Below, piece after piece: positions 7,263-13,980 of a stretch of 18,393 nt of DNA (position 1 is its first letter; each line of letters begins with the position of its first letter). The DNA is taken from contig JASHQO010000171.1 of assembly GCA_030039105.1 (NCBI GenBank), forward strand, positions 1 to 18,393. Direction: 5' to 3'. Source of the DNA: Xanthobacteraceae bacterium (GTDB taxonomy: Bacteria > Pseudomonadota > Alphaproteobacteria > Rhizobiales > Xanthobacteraceae). Under the pieces are notes generated by a model, which was not told the DNA's origin, did no database searches, and saw only the letters and a list, made by a program, of their open reading frames with translations. A program made the position numbers and the translations under genes.

Positions 7263-8165
7263 ATGCCAAACGGCAAACCAGCCATCGCATTCATCGGCTT
7301 CGGCGAAGCCGGCCAAGCCATCGCGGCTGGACTGCGCGAGCAGGCCGGCATCGCGACCATGGCGGCCTGGGACATCCTGTTCGCGCAAAGTCGCGGCGAT
7401 GCGCTCAAGCGAGCCGCCGGCGCCGTGGGCGTGCGCCGTGCGGATTCGGCGGCGGATGCAGTGCGCGGCGCCGATATCATCATCGCCGCCGTTACGGCGG
7501 CGTCGAGCGTCGACGCGGCCCGGTCGGTCAAGGCGCATCTCGCCGGCGCGCCGTATGTGCTCGACATCAACTCGGTGTCGCCCGGGCGCAAGCAGGAGAC
7601 CGCAAAGCTCATCGGCGAGGCCGGCCGCTATGTCGACGTTGCGGTGCTGGCGCCGATCCACCCGGCCCGCCACGCGACGCCGATGCTGCTCGCCGGGCCG
7701 CATGCGCAGGCGATCGCGCCCACGCTGGCCGCGCTCGGTATGCGCGTCAGCATCGCCGGGCCGGAAACCGGCGCCGCCGCGGCAATCAAGATGGTGCGCA
7801 GCGTCATGATCAAGGGCATCGAGGCGCTGACCTTGGAGTGCTTCCTGGCAGCGTCGCGTGCCGGCGTCGTCGACGAGGTCGCCGCCTCGATGAAGAACAA
7901 TTACCCCGGCCTCGATTGGGCGAAGATCGTGCCCTACAATCTCGAGCGCATGGCCAACCACGGCGAGCGCCGCGCCGCCGAGATGGAAGAGGTCGCCGAC
8001 ACGCTGCGCGAGCTCGGCGTCGAGCCGCTGATGACGCAGGCGACGGTCAAGCGCCAGCGCGAGATGGGCCAGCTCGGAACCCAGCAATCGGTACGCGGGG
8101 TGCTCGACAAGGACCGCGCCGCGATGCTCGGCGCCATCAGCGCGGCGGCGCGCGACCGGCATTGA
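7263..8165 (+). CDS. NAD(P)-dependent dehydrogenase of the 6-phosphogluconate/3-hydroxyisobutyrate type with DUF1932 C-terminal domain
   Basis: Predicted cytoplasmic beta-hydroxy-acid dehydrogenase of 300 residues. The N-terminal Rossmann fold starts IAFIGFGEAGQAIAAGL with the GxGxxG fingerprint at G12, G14 and G17. The middle has YVLDINSVSPGRKQETAKLI, matching the substrate-binding DxNSxSPxxK region of the family. From about residue 178, AAAAIKMVRSVMIKGIEAL contains the expected catalytic lysine, and the following helices through LGVEPLMTQATVKRQREMG match the DUF1932 C-terminal domain. The frame is open upstream, but the ATG at 7263 has AAGGAA eight bases before it and starts at the Rossmann strand. 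It is divergent from the operon at 7137 and shares its promoter region, suggesting a linked pathway. The exact substrate is unknown. Confidence 0.9.
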   Translation: MPNGKPAIAFIGFGEAGQAIAAGLREQAGIATMAAWDILFAQSRGDALKRAAGAVGVRRADSAADAVRGADIIIAAVTAASSVDAARSVKAHLAGAPYVLDINSVSPGRKQETAKLIGEAGRYVDVAVLAPIHPARHATPMLLAGPHAQAIAPTLAALGMRVSIAGPETGAAAAIKMVRSVMIKGIEALTLECFLAASRAGVVDEVAASMKNNYPGLDWAKIVPYNLERMANHGERRAAEMEEVADTLRELGVEPLMTQATVKRQREMGQLGTQQSVRGVLDKDRAAMLGAISAAARDRH

Positions 8166-8242
8166 GACTTTGCGATGCGCAGACGGCCCGCCGCGACACG
8201 CTGGCGCGTACTGGTAGACGACTCTTCAGCTTCCCCATGTAG

Positions 8243-8271
8243 TTGTGTTAGCCTGACCCGGCCGGGATAGA
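8243..8271 (+). promoter_or_regulatory. Candidate promoter of the first Kazal-type gene
   Basis: TTGTGT (8243-8248) and GATAGA (8266-8271) with a 17-nt spacer lie about 30 nt upstream of the ATG at 8303. The sequence TTGTGTTAGC recurs in similar form (TTGTGCTAAC, 8835-8844) upstream of the second Kazal-type gene. Identified by eye; the -10 match is imperfect. Confidence 0.35.
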
Positions 8272-8302
8272 GAGCAATCCCGCCGATCAAGGGGGGTTAC
8301 AC

Positions 8303-8659
8303 ATGACGTCAGTGAAGAAGAGCGTATGGTCCGTCGCGATCCTGGCCGGGATCGCGGCGACGATGATGACGGCGCCATCCGTCCAAGCCAAACCGCGGGC
8401 GTGTCCGCAGTTCCTCGCCAAGTACTGCGTCGTCGAAAAAGACGGCAGTCGCCAGACCGTGTCGACCAATCCGTGCTTTGCCAAGGCCAGGGGCTGGCGC
8501 GTTCTGCATCTCGGCGCCTGCGAAGGGCCGATCTGTCCGTTCATCTACGCGCCGGTTTGCTCGATCAATCCGTTCACCAACAAGCCTGAGACCTATGCCA
8601 ATCAGTGCTTGTCGGACGTCGGCAATGCGACGCTCCTGCACAAGGGCGCCTGCAAGTAA
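8303..8659 (+). CDS. Secreted two-module Kazal-like protein (putative serine protease inhibitor), copy 1
   Basis: Small exported protein of 118 residues. A Sec-type signal peptide (SVKKSVWSVAILAGIAATMM) ends near SVQA at residue 29. The mature chain has eight cysteines in two modules. The second is a recognisable Kazal pattern: CPFIYAPVCSI, then PETYANQCLS and LLHKGAC. The first module is more diverged but ends in the same style (VLHLGAC). Kazal domains are compact disulfide-bonded inhibitors of serine proteases, so the expected place of action is the periplasm or outside the cell; inhibition itself is not shown by sequence. The ATG is preceded by AAGGGGGG. A second gene of the same size and architecture follows 228 nt downstream. 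Confidence 0.85.
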   Translation: MTSVKKSVWSVAILAGIAATMMTAPSVQAKPRACPQFLAKYCVVEKDGSRQTVSTNPCFAKARGWRVLHLGACEGPICPFIYAPVCSINPFTNKPETYANQCLSDVGNATLLHKGACK

Positions 8660-8712
8660 GCGCGGTACCGCGGCCGCCGCATTGAGGCGCGCCGCCCAAG
8701 ACGATAACTTCA

Positions 8713-8745
8713 GCGTGGCCATGCGCGTTGCGACAGCGGCCACGC
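8713..8745. repeat. 8-bp inverted repeat in the gap between the two Kazal-type genes
   Basis: GCGTGGCC (8713-8720) and GGCCACGC (8738-8745) are exact complements around a 17-nt loop, 54 nt after the stop of the first Kazal-type gene. No T-run follows, so it is not a convincing intrinsic terminator. The rest of the 228-nt gap shows nothing else clear apart from the motif at 8835. Confidence 0.3.
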
Positions 8746-8834
8746 CGAGATTCCACCTCAGCCATTCGCTGCGAAGCGCCGCTGCGCAATGGGGCCGCGA
8801 CGAACAACCGCGCGACCCTGTCGCGCCCGCATTA

Positions 8835-8844
8835 TTGTGCTAAC
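8835..8844 (+). promoter_or_regulatory. TTGTGCTAAC motif upstream of the second Kazal-type gene
   Basis: Matches TTGTGTTAGC upstream of the first Kazal-type gene at eight of ten positions, 43 nt before this ATG compared with 50 nt for the first. It may be a shared -35 region or operator. No good -10 box is seen downstream (best candidate GATGCG at 18 nt). Confidence 0.3.
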
Positions 8845-8887
8845 ATTCGCACGGGGCAGATGCGTACGCGATCCAGAAGGGGCCAAA

Positions 8888-9241
8888 ATGCGTATATCAG
8901 TGAGTAAACTCTCGTTTCTTGCGCTGCTCGCCGGCGGCATAGCCGCCATGGCGATGGCAACCGGCGACAGCGCGTCGGCCGCGGCCGGCGGACCTGTTTG
9001 CGGCACGAGGGCTGACGGGCCGAAGACCTACGACAGCGTCAAGGCGGCAAGGGCCGACGGCGCGAAAGTTGCACATATGGGCAACTGCGTGATCCTGTGT
9101 CAGGGCTTTGCCCCGACGCTGATTCAGCAGCCGCTGTGCGGCATGGACCCGCTCAACCACGCCCGGATGACCTATCCGAACAATTGCGAGGCGGAGAACG
9201 CCCACGCGATCTGGGTCCACGACGGCCCGTGTAAGAAGTAA
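8888..9241 (+). CDS. Secreted two-module Kazal-like protein, copy 2
   Basis: Exported protein of 117 residues, same size and plan as the gene at 8303. A signal peptide (ISVSKLSFLALLAGGIAAMA) ends around SASA at residues 28-31. Six cysteines make two shortened Kazal-like modules. The first has PVCGTRADGPKTYDS and ends VAHMGNC. The second has QQPLCGMDP, TYPNNCEAEN and VHDGPC. Loss of two cysteines relative to copy 1 suggests one disulfide is missing in the first module. The frame is open further upstream, but the ATG at 8888 has AAGGGG at good spacing and begins the signal peptide. It is probably an ancient tandem duplicate of the first gene, since identity is low outside the cysteine pattern. 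Protease inhibition is inferred from family only. Confidence 0.82.
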   Translation: MRISVSKLSFLALLAGGIAAMAMATGDSASAAAGGPVCGTRADGPKTYDSVKAARADGAKVAHMGNCVILCQGFAPTLIQQPLCGMDPLNHARMTYPNNCEAENAHAIWVHDGPCKK

Positions 9242-9261
9242 GCGCAGAAGCTTAAGGCCTG

Positions 9262-9284
9262 CCGGCGGCGCTCAGCGTCGCCGG
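9262..9284 (+). terminator. Candidate hairpin terminator between convergent genes
   Basis: CCGGCGGCGC and GCGTCGCCGG pair over 10 bp (one G-T wobble) around the loop TCA, 21 nt after the second Kazal-type stop, followed by GCTTTGCGTTT. It overlaps the stop codon of the convergent aldolase-family gene. The trailing T-run is broken, so efficiency is doubtful. Confidence 0.4.
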
Positions 9285-10051
9285 GCTTTGCGTTTGCCGG
9301 GCGCCGCTTTCTTGGCGCTGTGGCGCGGCGGCATGCCGCCCGCGGCGGCGAGCCGCATGCTCCAATATTCCCAGGTCCGGCTGATCACGCCCGGCATCAG
9401 GCTGATCGAGCCCGCGAGCCTGGTCTCGCCCGGATGCAGCGGTGTCGCGGCGCCGAGCGCCAGCGCGCGCAGTTGATATTCGGCGTTCTGGCACATGAAG
9501 ATGGCGCGCGAGACGAGCTCCTTCACGCTGCCGCCGACCACGGTGGCGCCGTGGCGATTCATCAGCACCGCCGAATGCCGGCCGAGCGCGCGCGCCAATG
9601 AGGCGCCCTCCTCCGGCTTGACCACGAGCAGGTTGGTGTCGCCAAACTCATCGTGCTGGTCCCAGAACGGCGCGTCCGCGCCCATGGCCGCGCCGACGTG
9701 AAATACCGGCATGATCGGCTTGCCGGCAATGCAGAACGGCATCACCGCCGCGGCGTGATGATGGCATACCGCCATGACGTCGCTGCGCGCCTTGTAGATT
9801 TCGCCGTGAATGACGCGCTCGGAGTACAGATGCACCTTCGGCGGCTTCACCGGCGCGGAATCCAGGGTGTATTCCAGGATGTCGCCGGCTTCGATCGCGG
9901 CCGGTGAGCGGGCCCGCGACAGCAGGTAGCGGCCGGGGTCGGACGGGTGACGCACGCTGACATGGCCGAAAGCGTCCATCACGCCTTCATGGTCGAGAAT
10001 GCGGTTGGCGAGTACAAGCTCCGCGATCACATCGGTCAATTTCTCGGGCAC
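9272..10051 (-). CDS. Class II aldolase/adducin family protein, GTG start
   Basis: Zinc-dependent aldolase or decarboxylase-type enzyme of 259 residues, predicted cytoplasmic. Family features are DAFGHVSVRHP at residue 26 on, E78 in YSERVIHGEIYKARSDV, the zinc ligand cluster CHHHAAAV (H97 and H99) and the third histidine H167 in MNRHGATVVG. The C-terminus is unusual: after the fold ends it has a lysine/arginine-rich tail (SAKKAAPGKRKARRR). The open frame continues to 10567 across non-homologous sequence. The GTG at 10051 is chosen because it starts at the family's N-terminus and has AGAGGA seven bases upstream. The substrate is not predictable: relatives cleave sugar phosphates such as fuculose-phosphate or decarboxylate sugar-acid derivatives. 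Convergent with the Kazal-type genes; downstream of the TRAP receptor gene on the same strand. Confidence 0.88.
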   Translation of the reverse strand: MPEKLTDVIAELVLANRILDHEGVMDAFGHVSVRHPSDPGRYLLSRARSPAAIEAGDILEYTLDSAPVKPPKVHLYSERVIHGEIYKARSDVMAVCHHHAAAVMPFCIAGKPIMPVFHVGAAMGADAPFWDQHDEFGDTNLLVVKPEEGASLARALGRHSAVLMNRHGATVVGGSVKELVSRAIFMCQNAEYQLRALALGAATPLHPGETRLAGSISLMPGVISRTWEYWSMRLAAAGGMPPRHSAKKAAPGKRKARRR

Positions 10052-10105
10052 GATCGGTCCTCTTTTCAGTCGCGGCAGCGCCGGCCGGCTGCCTTCGTCG
10101 GGCCT

Positions 10106-10181
10106 GGAGCCTGATCCGAAAAAAGCCGACCCCCGGACTTGATCCGAGGGTGGAGGCCGATTTCCCGAAAGATCACGCTCC
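10106..10181. repeat. REP-like palindromic element
   Basis: A 76-nt element with inverted ends (GGAGCCTGATC at the left, GATCACGCTCC at the right, 10 of 11 positions complementary) and an internal stem around CCCCCGGACTTGATCCGAGGG. Its ends and the CGGACTTGATCCG core resemble short palindromic repeats scattered in Bradyrhizobium-like genomes. Only one copy is in this window, so its repeat status is inferred from memory of the group. It sits in the 245-nt gap between the TRAP receptor stop and the aldolase start; nothing else clear is seen there. Confidence 0.5.
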
Positions 10182-10296
10182 AGTAAAATGCTAGCAAATC
10201 CGCAAGCGGCGCGGCGTGCAAGCCCGTTCGCAAGCCCGCCATCGACTGTCGCCGGCCCGCGAATCCAGAACGGCGCCTGACGATTCGCGTTCCGTC

Positions 10297-11298
10297 CTAT
10301 TTCGTCCGCTGCGCCACCGCGGCGAAGACGTTGTAAGCTTGCTCGAGCTTCGGCTTGCGCTTGGCCACCTCGGCGCTGACGGCCGCGAGCGTTCGCATCA
10401 TTTCGGCCTGCTCGTCGGGCGGCAGGCTGATCAACTCGCCATGTTCGAGCCAAGCTTGGCGTGCCTTGGCGTAGCCGCCGATTTCCCATTCGTCGATCTC
10501 GGCGGAAGCCTTGGCCGCATCGGTGTCGACGATCGTCTGCAGATCCTTGGGCAGCGAGTCGTACCACTGCTTGGACAGAAACGTCATCGAGAAGATGAAG
10601 GGTTGATTGATCTCGGTGACGTATTTCGAGGCATCCCAGAACTGCATCGACGCCTCGACCGTGATCGCCAGCACCGAGCCGTCGATTGCGCCCTGCTCCA
10701 TGGCGGTGAGCACGTCGCCGAGCGTCATCGCCACCGGCGTGCCGCCGAGCCGCTTGATCATCTCCTGCTGCATGTCGGCGGCCAGGACGCGGATTTTCTT
10801 GCCCTTGAAGTCGGCCAAGTGCCGGATCGGGTTGCGAGCGATGACGTTGGACGGCTGGGCGATGAACAAGGCGGCGCCGTGGATGCCCTTATCGGCGCCG
10901 AAGCCGAGCATCATCTTCTGCAGCTTCGGGTCCTTCACGGCGCGGACCTCGTGCGGCAGATCGGTGATCAGGCCGGGCGCCGAGAGCACCTCGTAGCGTT
11001 CGTCGACGCCGACCAGGAATTCGGGCGGTCCGATATAGCCTTGGATGGCGCCGAACTGCACGCCCTCGATCTCGCGCGGTATCGGTCCCAGTTGGCTCGC
11101 CGGATAGATTTCCGCCTTGATCCGGCCGCCGGAGTCCTTTTCCACCATGGCGGCAAAACGCTTGCACCATTCGTGCTGCGATTCGTTGATGGTCGCGGTG
11201 CCGAGCTTCATCACGTAAGTCTTGTCCTGCGCCCGCGCCGCGCCCGCGGTCAGGGCCAGCGACACGACAAGCGCACCCCACGCATAGTTGACCTTCAT
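10297..11298 (-). CDS. TRAP transporter solute-binding protein (DctP family), without adjacent permease genes
   Basis: Periplasmic receptor of a tripartite ATP-independent (TRAP) importer, 333 residues. A Sec signal peptide ends at ARA (residue 23). The mature chain follows the DctP pattern: VMKLGTATINESQHEW, then GGRIKAEIYPASQLG, then GKKIRVLAADMQQEM with the substrate-carboxylate arginine at R170, and TLGDVLTAMEQGAIDGS. This arginine usually salt-bridges an organic acid ligand. The ATG has GGGAGGA upstream. No DctQ or DctM membrane subunit gene lies on either side, so it is an orphan receptor that must use a permease encoded elsewhere. It has its own likely promoter at 11364-11394, so it is probably transcribed independently of the ABC gene behind it. 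Ligand unknown. Confidence 0.92.
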   Translation of the reverse strand: MKVNYAWGALVVSLALTAGAARAQDKTYVMKLGTATINESQHEWCKRFAAMVEKDSGGRIKAEIYPASQLGPIPREIEGVQFGAIQGYIGPPEFLVGVDERYEVLSAPGLITDLPHEVRAVKDPKLQKMMLGFGADKGIHGAALFIAQPSNVIARNPIRHLADFKGKKIRVLAADMQQEMIKRLGGTPVAMTLGDVLTAMEQGAIDGSVLAITVEASMQFWDASKYVTEINQPFIFSMTFLSKQWYDSLPKDLQTIVDTDAAKASAEIDEWEIGGYAKARQAWLEHGELISLPPDEQAEMMRTLAAVSAEVAKRKPKLEQAYNVFAAVAQRTK

Positions 11299-11315
11299 GA
11301 CGTCCTCCCTGATGG

Positions 11316-11337
11316 ACCGATTGACTTTACGATCGGT
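11316..11337. repeat. Inverted repeat in the TRAP receptor leader (possible operator)
   Basis: ACCGAT (11316-11321) and ATCGGT (11332-11337) are exact complements around 10 nt, located between the candidate -10 box and the ribosome-binding site of the TRAP receptor gene. Size and place fit a repressor site; short enough to be chance. Confidence 0.3.
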
Positions 11338-11363
11338 TTCTTCGCCGGCCGGCCCGCAATCGC

Positions 11364-11394
11364 ATTGTGCGCGTCCGGTGACTTGGCTTGTCAA
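11364..11394 (-). promoter_or_regulatory. Sigma-70-like promoter of the TRAP receptor gene
   Basis: On the minus strand there is a perfect -35 box TTGACA (11389-11394) and a -10-like CACAAT (11364-11369), spacer 19 nt, with the ATG 66 nt downstream of the -10 box. The -35 match is strong; the long spacer and weak -10 lower confidence. Confidence 0.5.
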
Positions 11395-11452
11395 GCGCGC
11401 CAAAAGTCTCATGGCGTCGCCGCTGTATGCAGCCGAGCCGACCCGCAATTGA

Positions 11453-12925
11453 TCACGCCGAAACGTCGCGGTGTGAGATTTCCACGACGCGGGCGCGAGA
11501 CGCAAGCGCCTCGACCAACGCGTCGGCCTTGGCTTTGTTGGCGGCGTCGAGATTGGCGTCCCATTCGTCGAGCAGATAGACCTCCGCATCGGTCGAATTG
11601 ACGATTTCCTCGAGCGATCTGAACTGCAGCTCGCCCGTGGAGAAGCCGAGCTTCTTGGACAATGATTCGGCGACGACGATCACGTCGTCCTCATCCTCAT
11701 CGTCGCTTTTGACGTCGACCGGCACCACGCCGCCGATGAACCCGAACGCCAGCCGGTCGGTGGGCGGCCAATAATAGGCGCGCTTCCTCATCTCGGTCTT
11801 CAGGCTCGCCAGCAGCGAGGATTTTCCGGCGCCGTTGCCGCCGCGCACGTTGACTCGTCCGGTCGGATGCGCGAGCGCGACCCGCAAAGCGTCGCCGATC
11901 GAGGAGACGACGTTGGCAGTATCGCCTTCGCGCAACACCAGCCGGTCGAATTTGATGCGCTTGTCGAAATCCGGGTCGGGCTCCGGCAGCATGTTGTTGG
12001 CGACGCCGCCGAACCGCGTCCAGATGGCGATAAAATCGTTCCAGCCGCTGGCGAGCAGATGCAGCTCATAGGTCATCTCGATCTGCCGTGGCAGCGTTGT
12101 CGCCAAGCCGACCAGCAATTCGGTGTGGCCGAAATTGTTGACCGCAACCACGGTGACGGTGGTGAACACGATGGCGAGACTGACGATGCCGCTCATCGCG
12201 CTCATGCCCTCGCGGGCGACGATGGCGCGAATCTGCGCGGTCAGCCCTTCGCGCAGCCGCGTCTTGAACTCGGCCAACCAGAGCCGCAGATTGTAGCGGT
12301 TGCCGCTGAACACGTTGTCCCACGCGGTATAGCCCTGCGCGGTGATGCGATTGTTGCGGCGCTGGTTCTCGAGATAGGCGTGGGCGATCGGCTTCTGCAG
12401 CGCCCACTGCATCAACAGCAGGACGCCGAAGGCGCCGACATAGGCGAATGGCAGGCTGACGTCGATCGTGGCGCCGAGCACGATGGAATTGAACACGAGG
12501 CCCAGGAAAAGCTTCAGCGCGAATTCCAACTCGTACATGACGTTGAAGAAGATCTGGAACGTCTCGCCGGTGAGAAACGGTTCGACCTGCTCGCGTGCCG
12601 GCCTGTCGTTGAACAGCTTGACCTTGCCGCGATTCTCCCTGGCGAAGCGCAGCACGAACTTGCCGAAGCCGCGGTAGCCGGCGCGCTCGGCGAATACCCA
12701 GCTAATGACGCCGACCACGTAAGCGGCCGATTGCGCGGTGAGGATCCAGATCAGGTCGCTGATGAGGAAATGACCGACGGCGACCTTTTGTCCGGCATTG
12801 ATGACGAACCAGGTGGTAGCCGCGGCCAGCATCGCCTCGACCACCATCAGGACGATCATCACGAACAGCGAGGGACTGAGCAGAAAGCTCGCCAGCTCCA
12901 GCCGTGAAATCTGCTTTCCTGCCAT
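11453..12925 (-). CDS. Diverged ABC half-transporter (membrane domain fused to a short ATPase domain)
   Basis: Inner-membrane protein of 490 residues. The first ~290 residues have about six hydrophobic segments (SLFVMIVLMVVEAMLAA, WILTAQSAAYVVGVISW and others), as in exporter-type ABC membrane domains. The ATPase domain is short (~150 residues against ~230 usual). Walker A is GGNGAGKSS with K368; a signature-like FSTGELQ lies at 428-434; Walker B is VYLLDEWD (D453, E454); the switch histidine is H485 in ISHRD. GGNGxGKS, STG and the DEW after Walker B recall the SyrD/YojI cyclic-peptide exporter group. No clear Q-loop is seen, and an acidic run (SDDEDEDD) sits between Walker A and the signature. 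The ATG has only a weak GGAAA site. It may be an exporter or a regulatory relative; cargo unknown. Confidence 0.8.
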   Translation of the reverse strand: MAGKQISRLELASFLLSPSLFVMIVLMVVEAMLAAATTWFVINAGQKVAVGHFLISDLIWILTAQSAAYVVGVISWVFAERAGYRGFGKFVLRFARENRGKVKLFNDRPAREQVEPFLTGETFQIFFNVMYELEFALKLFLGLVFNSIVLGATIDVSLPFAYVGAFGVLLLMQWALQKPIAHAYLENQRRNNRITAQGYTAWDNVFSGNRYNLRLWLAEFKTRLREGLTAQIRAIVAREGMSAMSGIVSLAIVFTTVTVVAVNNFGHTELLVGLATTLPRQIEMTYELHLLASGWNDFIAIWTRFGGVANNMLPEPDPDFDKRIKFDRLVLREGDTANVVSSIGDALRVALAHPTGRVNVRGGNGAGKSSLLASLKTEMRKRAYYWPPTDRLAFGFIGGVVPVDVKSDDEDEDDVIVVAESLSKKLGFSTGELQFRSLEEIVNSTDAEVYLLDEWDANLDAANKAKADALVEALASRARVVEISHRDVSA

Positions 12926-13119
12926 GGCGTTTCCGGAAGATGACGATCTTGTGCGCGGGCCCCATTGGGCCGATCAGTGTAACGACAATGGAATGGGAAA
13001 TTAAGCGCGGCGGAAGGCCTGCCGACGCAGATTCACACGTATGTTCAACGACTTTTCCAGCTTGGCCGGAATTTTTCGCTAGCCCGACAGGCCCCGCTCC
13101 GGCGCCGGCGGCCGCTGCC

Positions 13120-13749
13120 TCACGCCTTTGCTGCGTGATAGCGCGCGAGCTCGGTCTCCATCCGGTTGATGTTGTCGAACAGCCGCGCCGTCGCCAGCTT
13201 GAGGAAATAAAAGCCGAAGGTCGGGTTCTGATAGTAGAGTTGCTCGACCTGCTCGTAGGTGATCGACAGGGCGTCGCCGTCCTCGATGCATTCCAGCGTC
13301 GCGGTGCGCTTGTTGTCGGGCGCCAGCATGCCGAGCTCGCCGACCACCTGGCCGGGCTTGAGCTCGATGCCGAGCTCGAGCAGGCGATAGCGCCCGGTTA
13401 CGGTGCAGAACATCTCGGTCGCCAGCTCGCCCTTGGCGAACAGGATGTCGCCCTTCGTGAAGTGACGGCCGGTCATGAAGGGCTTGAGCCAATCCATCGA
13501 GGTATTGCCGCGGATAGCGTCGCGGACCTGCCGGATCAGAACCAGCATCTGATAAAGCCGCCAGGCGTTGAGCGGCAGCGCCGCCGCTTGCAGCGCCAGC
13601 GGCACCCAGGAATGAGTGCCGGCGTAGACCACGACCAGGAAGCAATTGGCGACGATGGCAAGGACGCGCAGCGGCACCATGGTCTTGGTCGAGGCGGTCG
13701 CCACGATGAAGAGCGAGCCGGCGCTGTTAAAAAGGTCTGACCAGTGCAT
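13120..13749 (-). CDS. Membrane protein with C-terminal cyclic-nucleotide-binding domain, Popeye-like layout
   Basis: Protein of 209 residues. Hydrophobic segments at about residues 10-20, 25-44 and 47-63 are followed by PLNAWRLYQMLVLIRQVRDAI and then a cyclic-nucleotide-binding fold from about residue 95 (FTKGDILFAKGELATEMFCTVTG). The phosphate-binding cassette reads VGELGMLAPDNKRTATLE, with the key G137-E138 and R148 kept, so cAMP or cGMP binding is plausible. Short membrane segments placed before such a domain recall eukaryotic Popeye (POPDC) proteins; this is a resemblance of layout plus the LYQxL...R region, not a proven homology. The ATG at 13749 is chosen over the upstream GTG because GGAGGG lies five bases before it. 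It is divergent from the CNG channel gene at 13981. No effector domain is visible, so it may act as a sensor or partner. Confidence 0.87.
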   Translation of the reverse strand: MHWSDLFNSAGSLFIVATASTKTMVPLRVLAIVANCFLVVVYAGTHSWVPLALQAAALPLNAWRLYQMLVLIRQVRDAIRGNTSMDWLKPFMTGRHFTKGDILFAKGELATEMFCTVTGRYRLLELGIELKPGQVVGELGMLAPDNKRTATLECIEDGDALSITYEQVEQLYYQNPTFGFYFLKLATARLFDNINRMETELARYHAAKA

Positions 13750-13980
13750 ATTCACCCTCCGCCCCTCGCCTGCCCGCACGCGTCGACAGGGAGGAATTCA
13801 GACCGCGATTCAGGCGCGGTTAATCCAGCCGCCAGAGTCTTGTAGCAAAAGTCCGGGCTCCGCTATGTGACCAGGCGCACAAATGGCAATTTCGACTGGC
13901 TGTTCCAACGGCCAGGGCTTAATTTATTGCTAGCTGCAGGGCGAGGGCCACAGCCCGCCAAGGCCTACGAAGGGGCACGC
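13750..13980. promoter_or_regulatory. Divergent intergenic region between two cyclic-nucleotide-binding membrane protein genes
   Basis: 231 nt. A plus-strand promoter candidate is TTGTAG (13840-13845) with TATGTG (13864-13869), spacer 18 nt. A short inverted repeat CTGGC...GCCAG lies near 13905. No clear CRP-type palindrome (TGTGA...TCACA) is seen; there is a lone TGTGA within the -10 area. The minus-strand promoter is not identified. Confidence 0.35.

Noticed and set aside
10052..10567. Extended N-terminus of the class II aldolase-family gene
   Set aside because: The extension covers the REP-like element and runs into the end of the TRAP receptor gene, with no family similarity; GTG 10051 has a clear ribosome-binding site.
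13867..13980. Extended N-terminus of the potassium channel from GTG 13867
   Set aside because: The extra 38 residues are not expected for MlotiK1-type channels and overlap a possible -10 box; GTG 13981 has a better ribosome-binding site.
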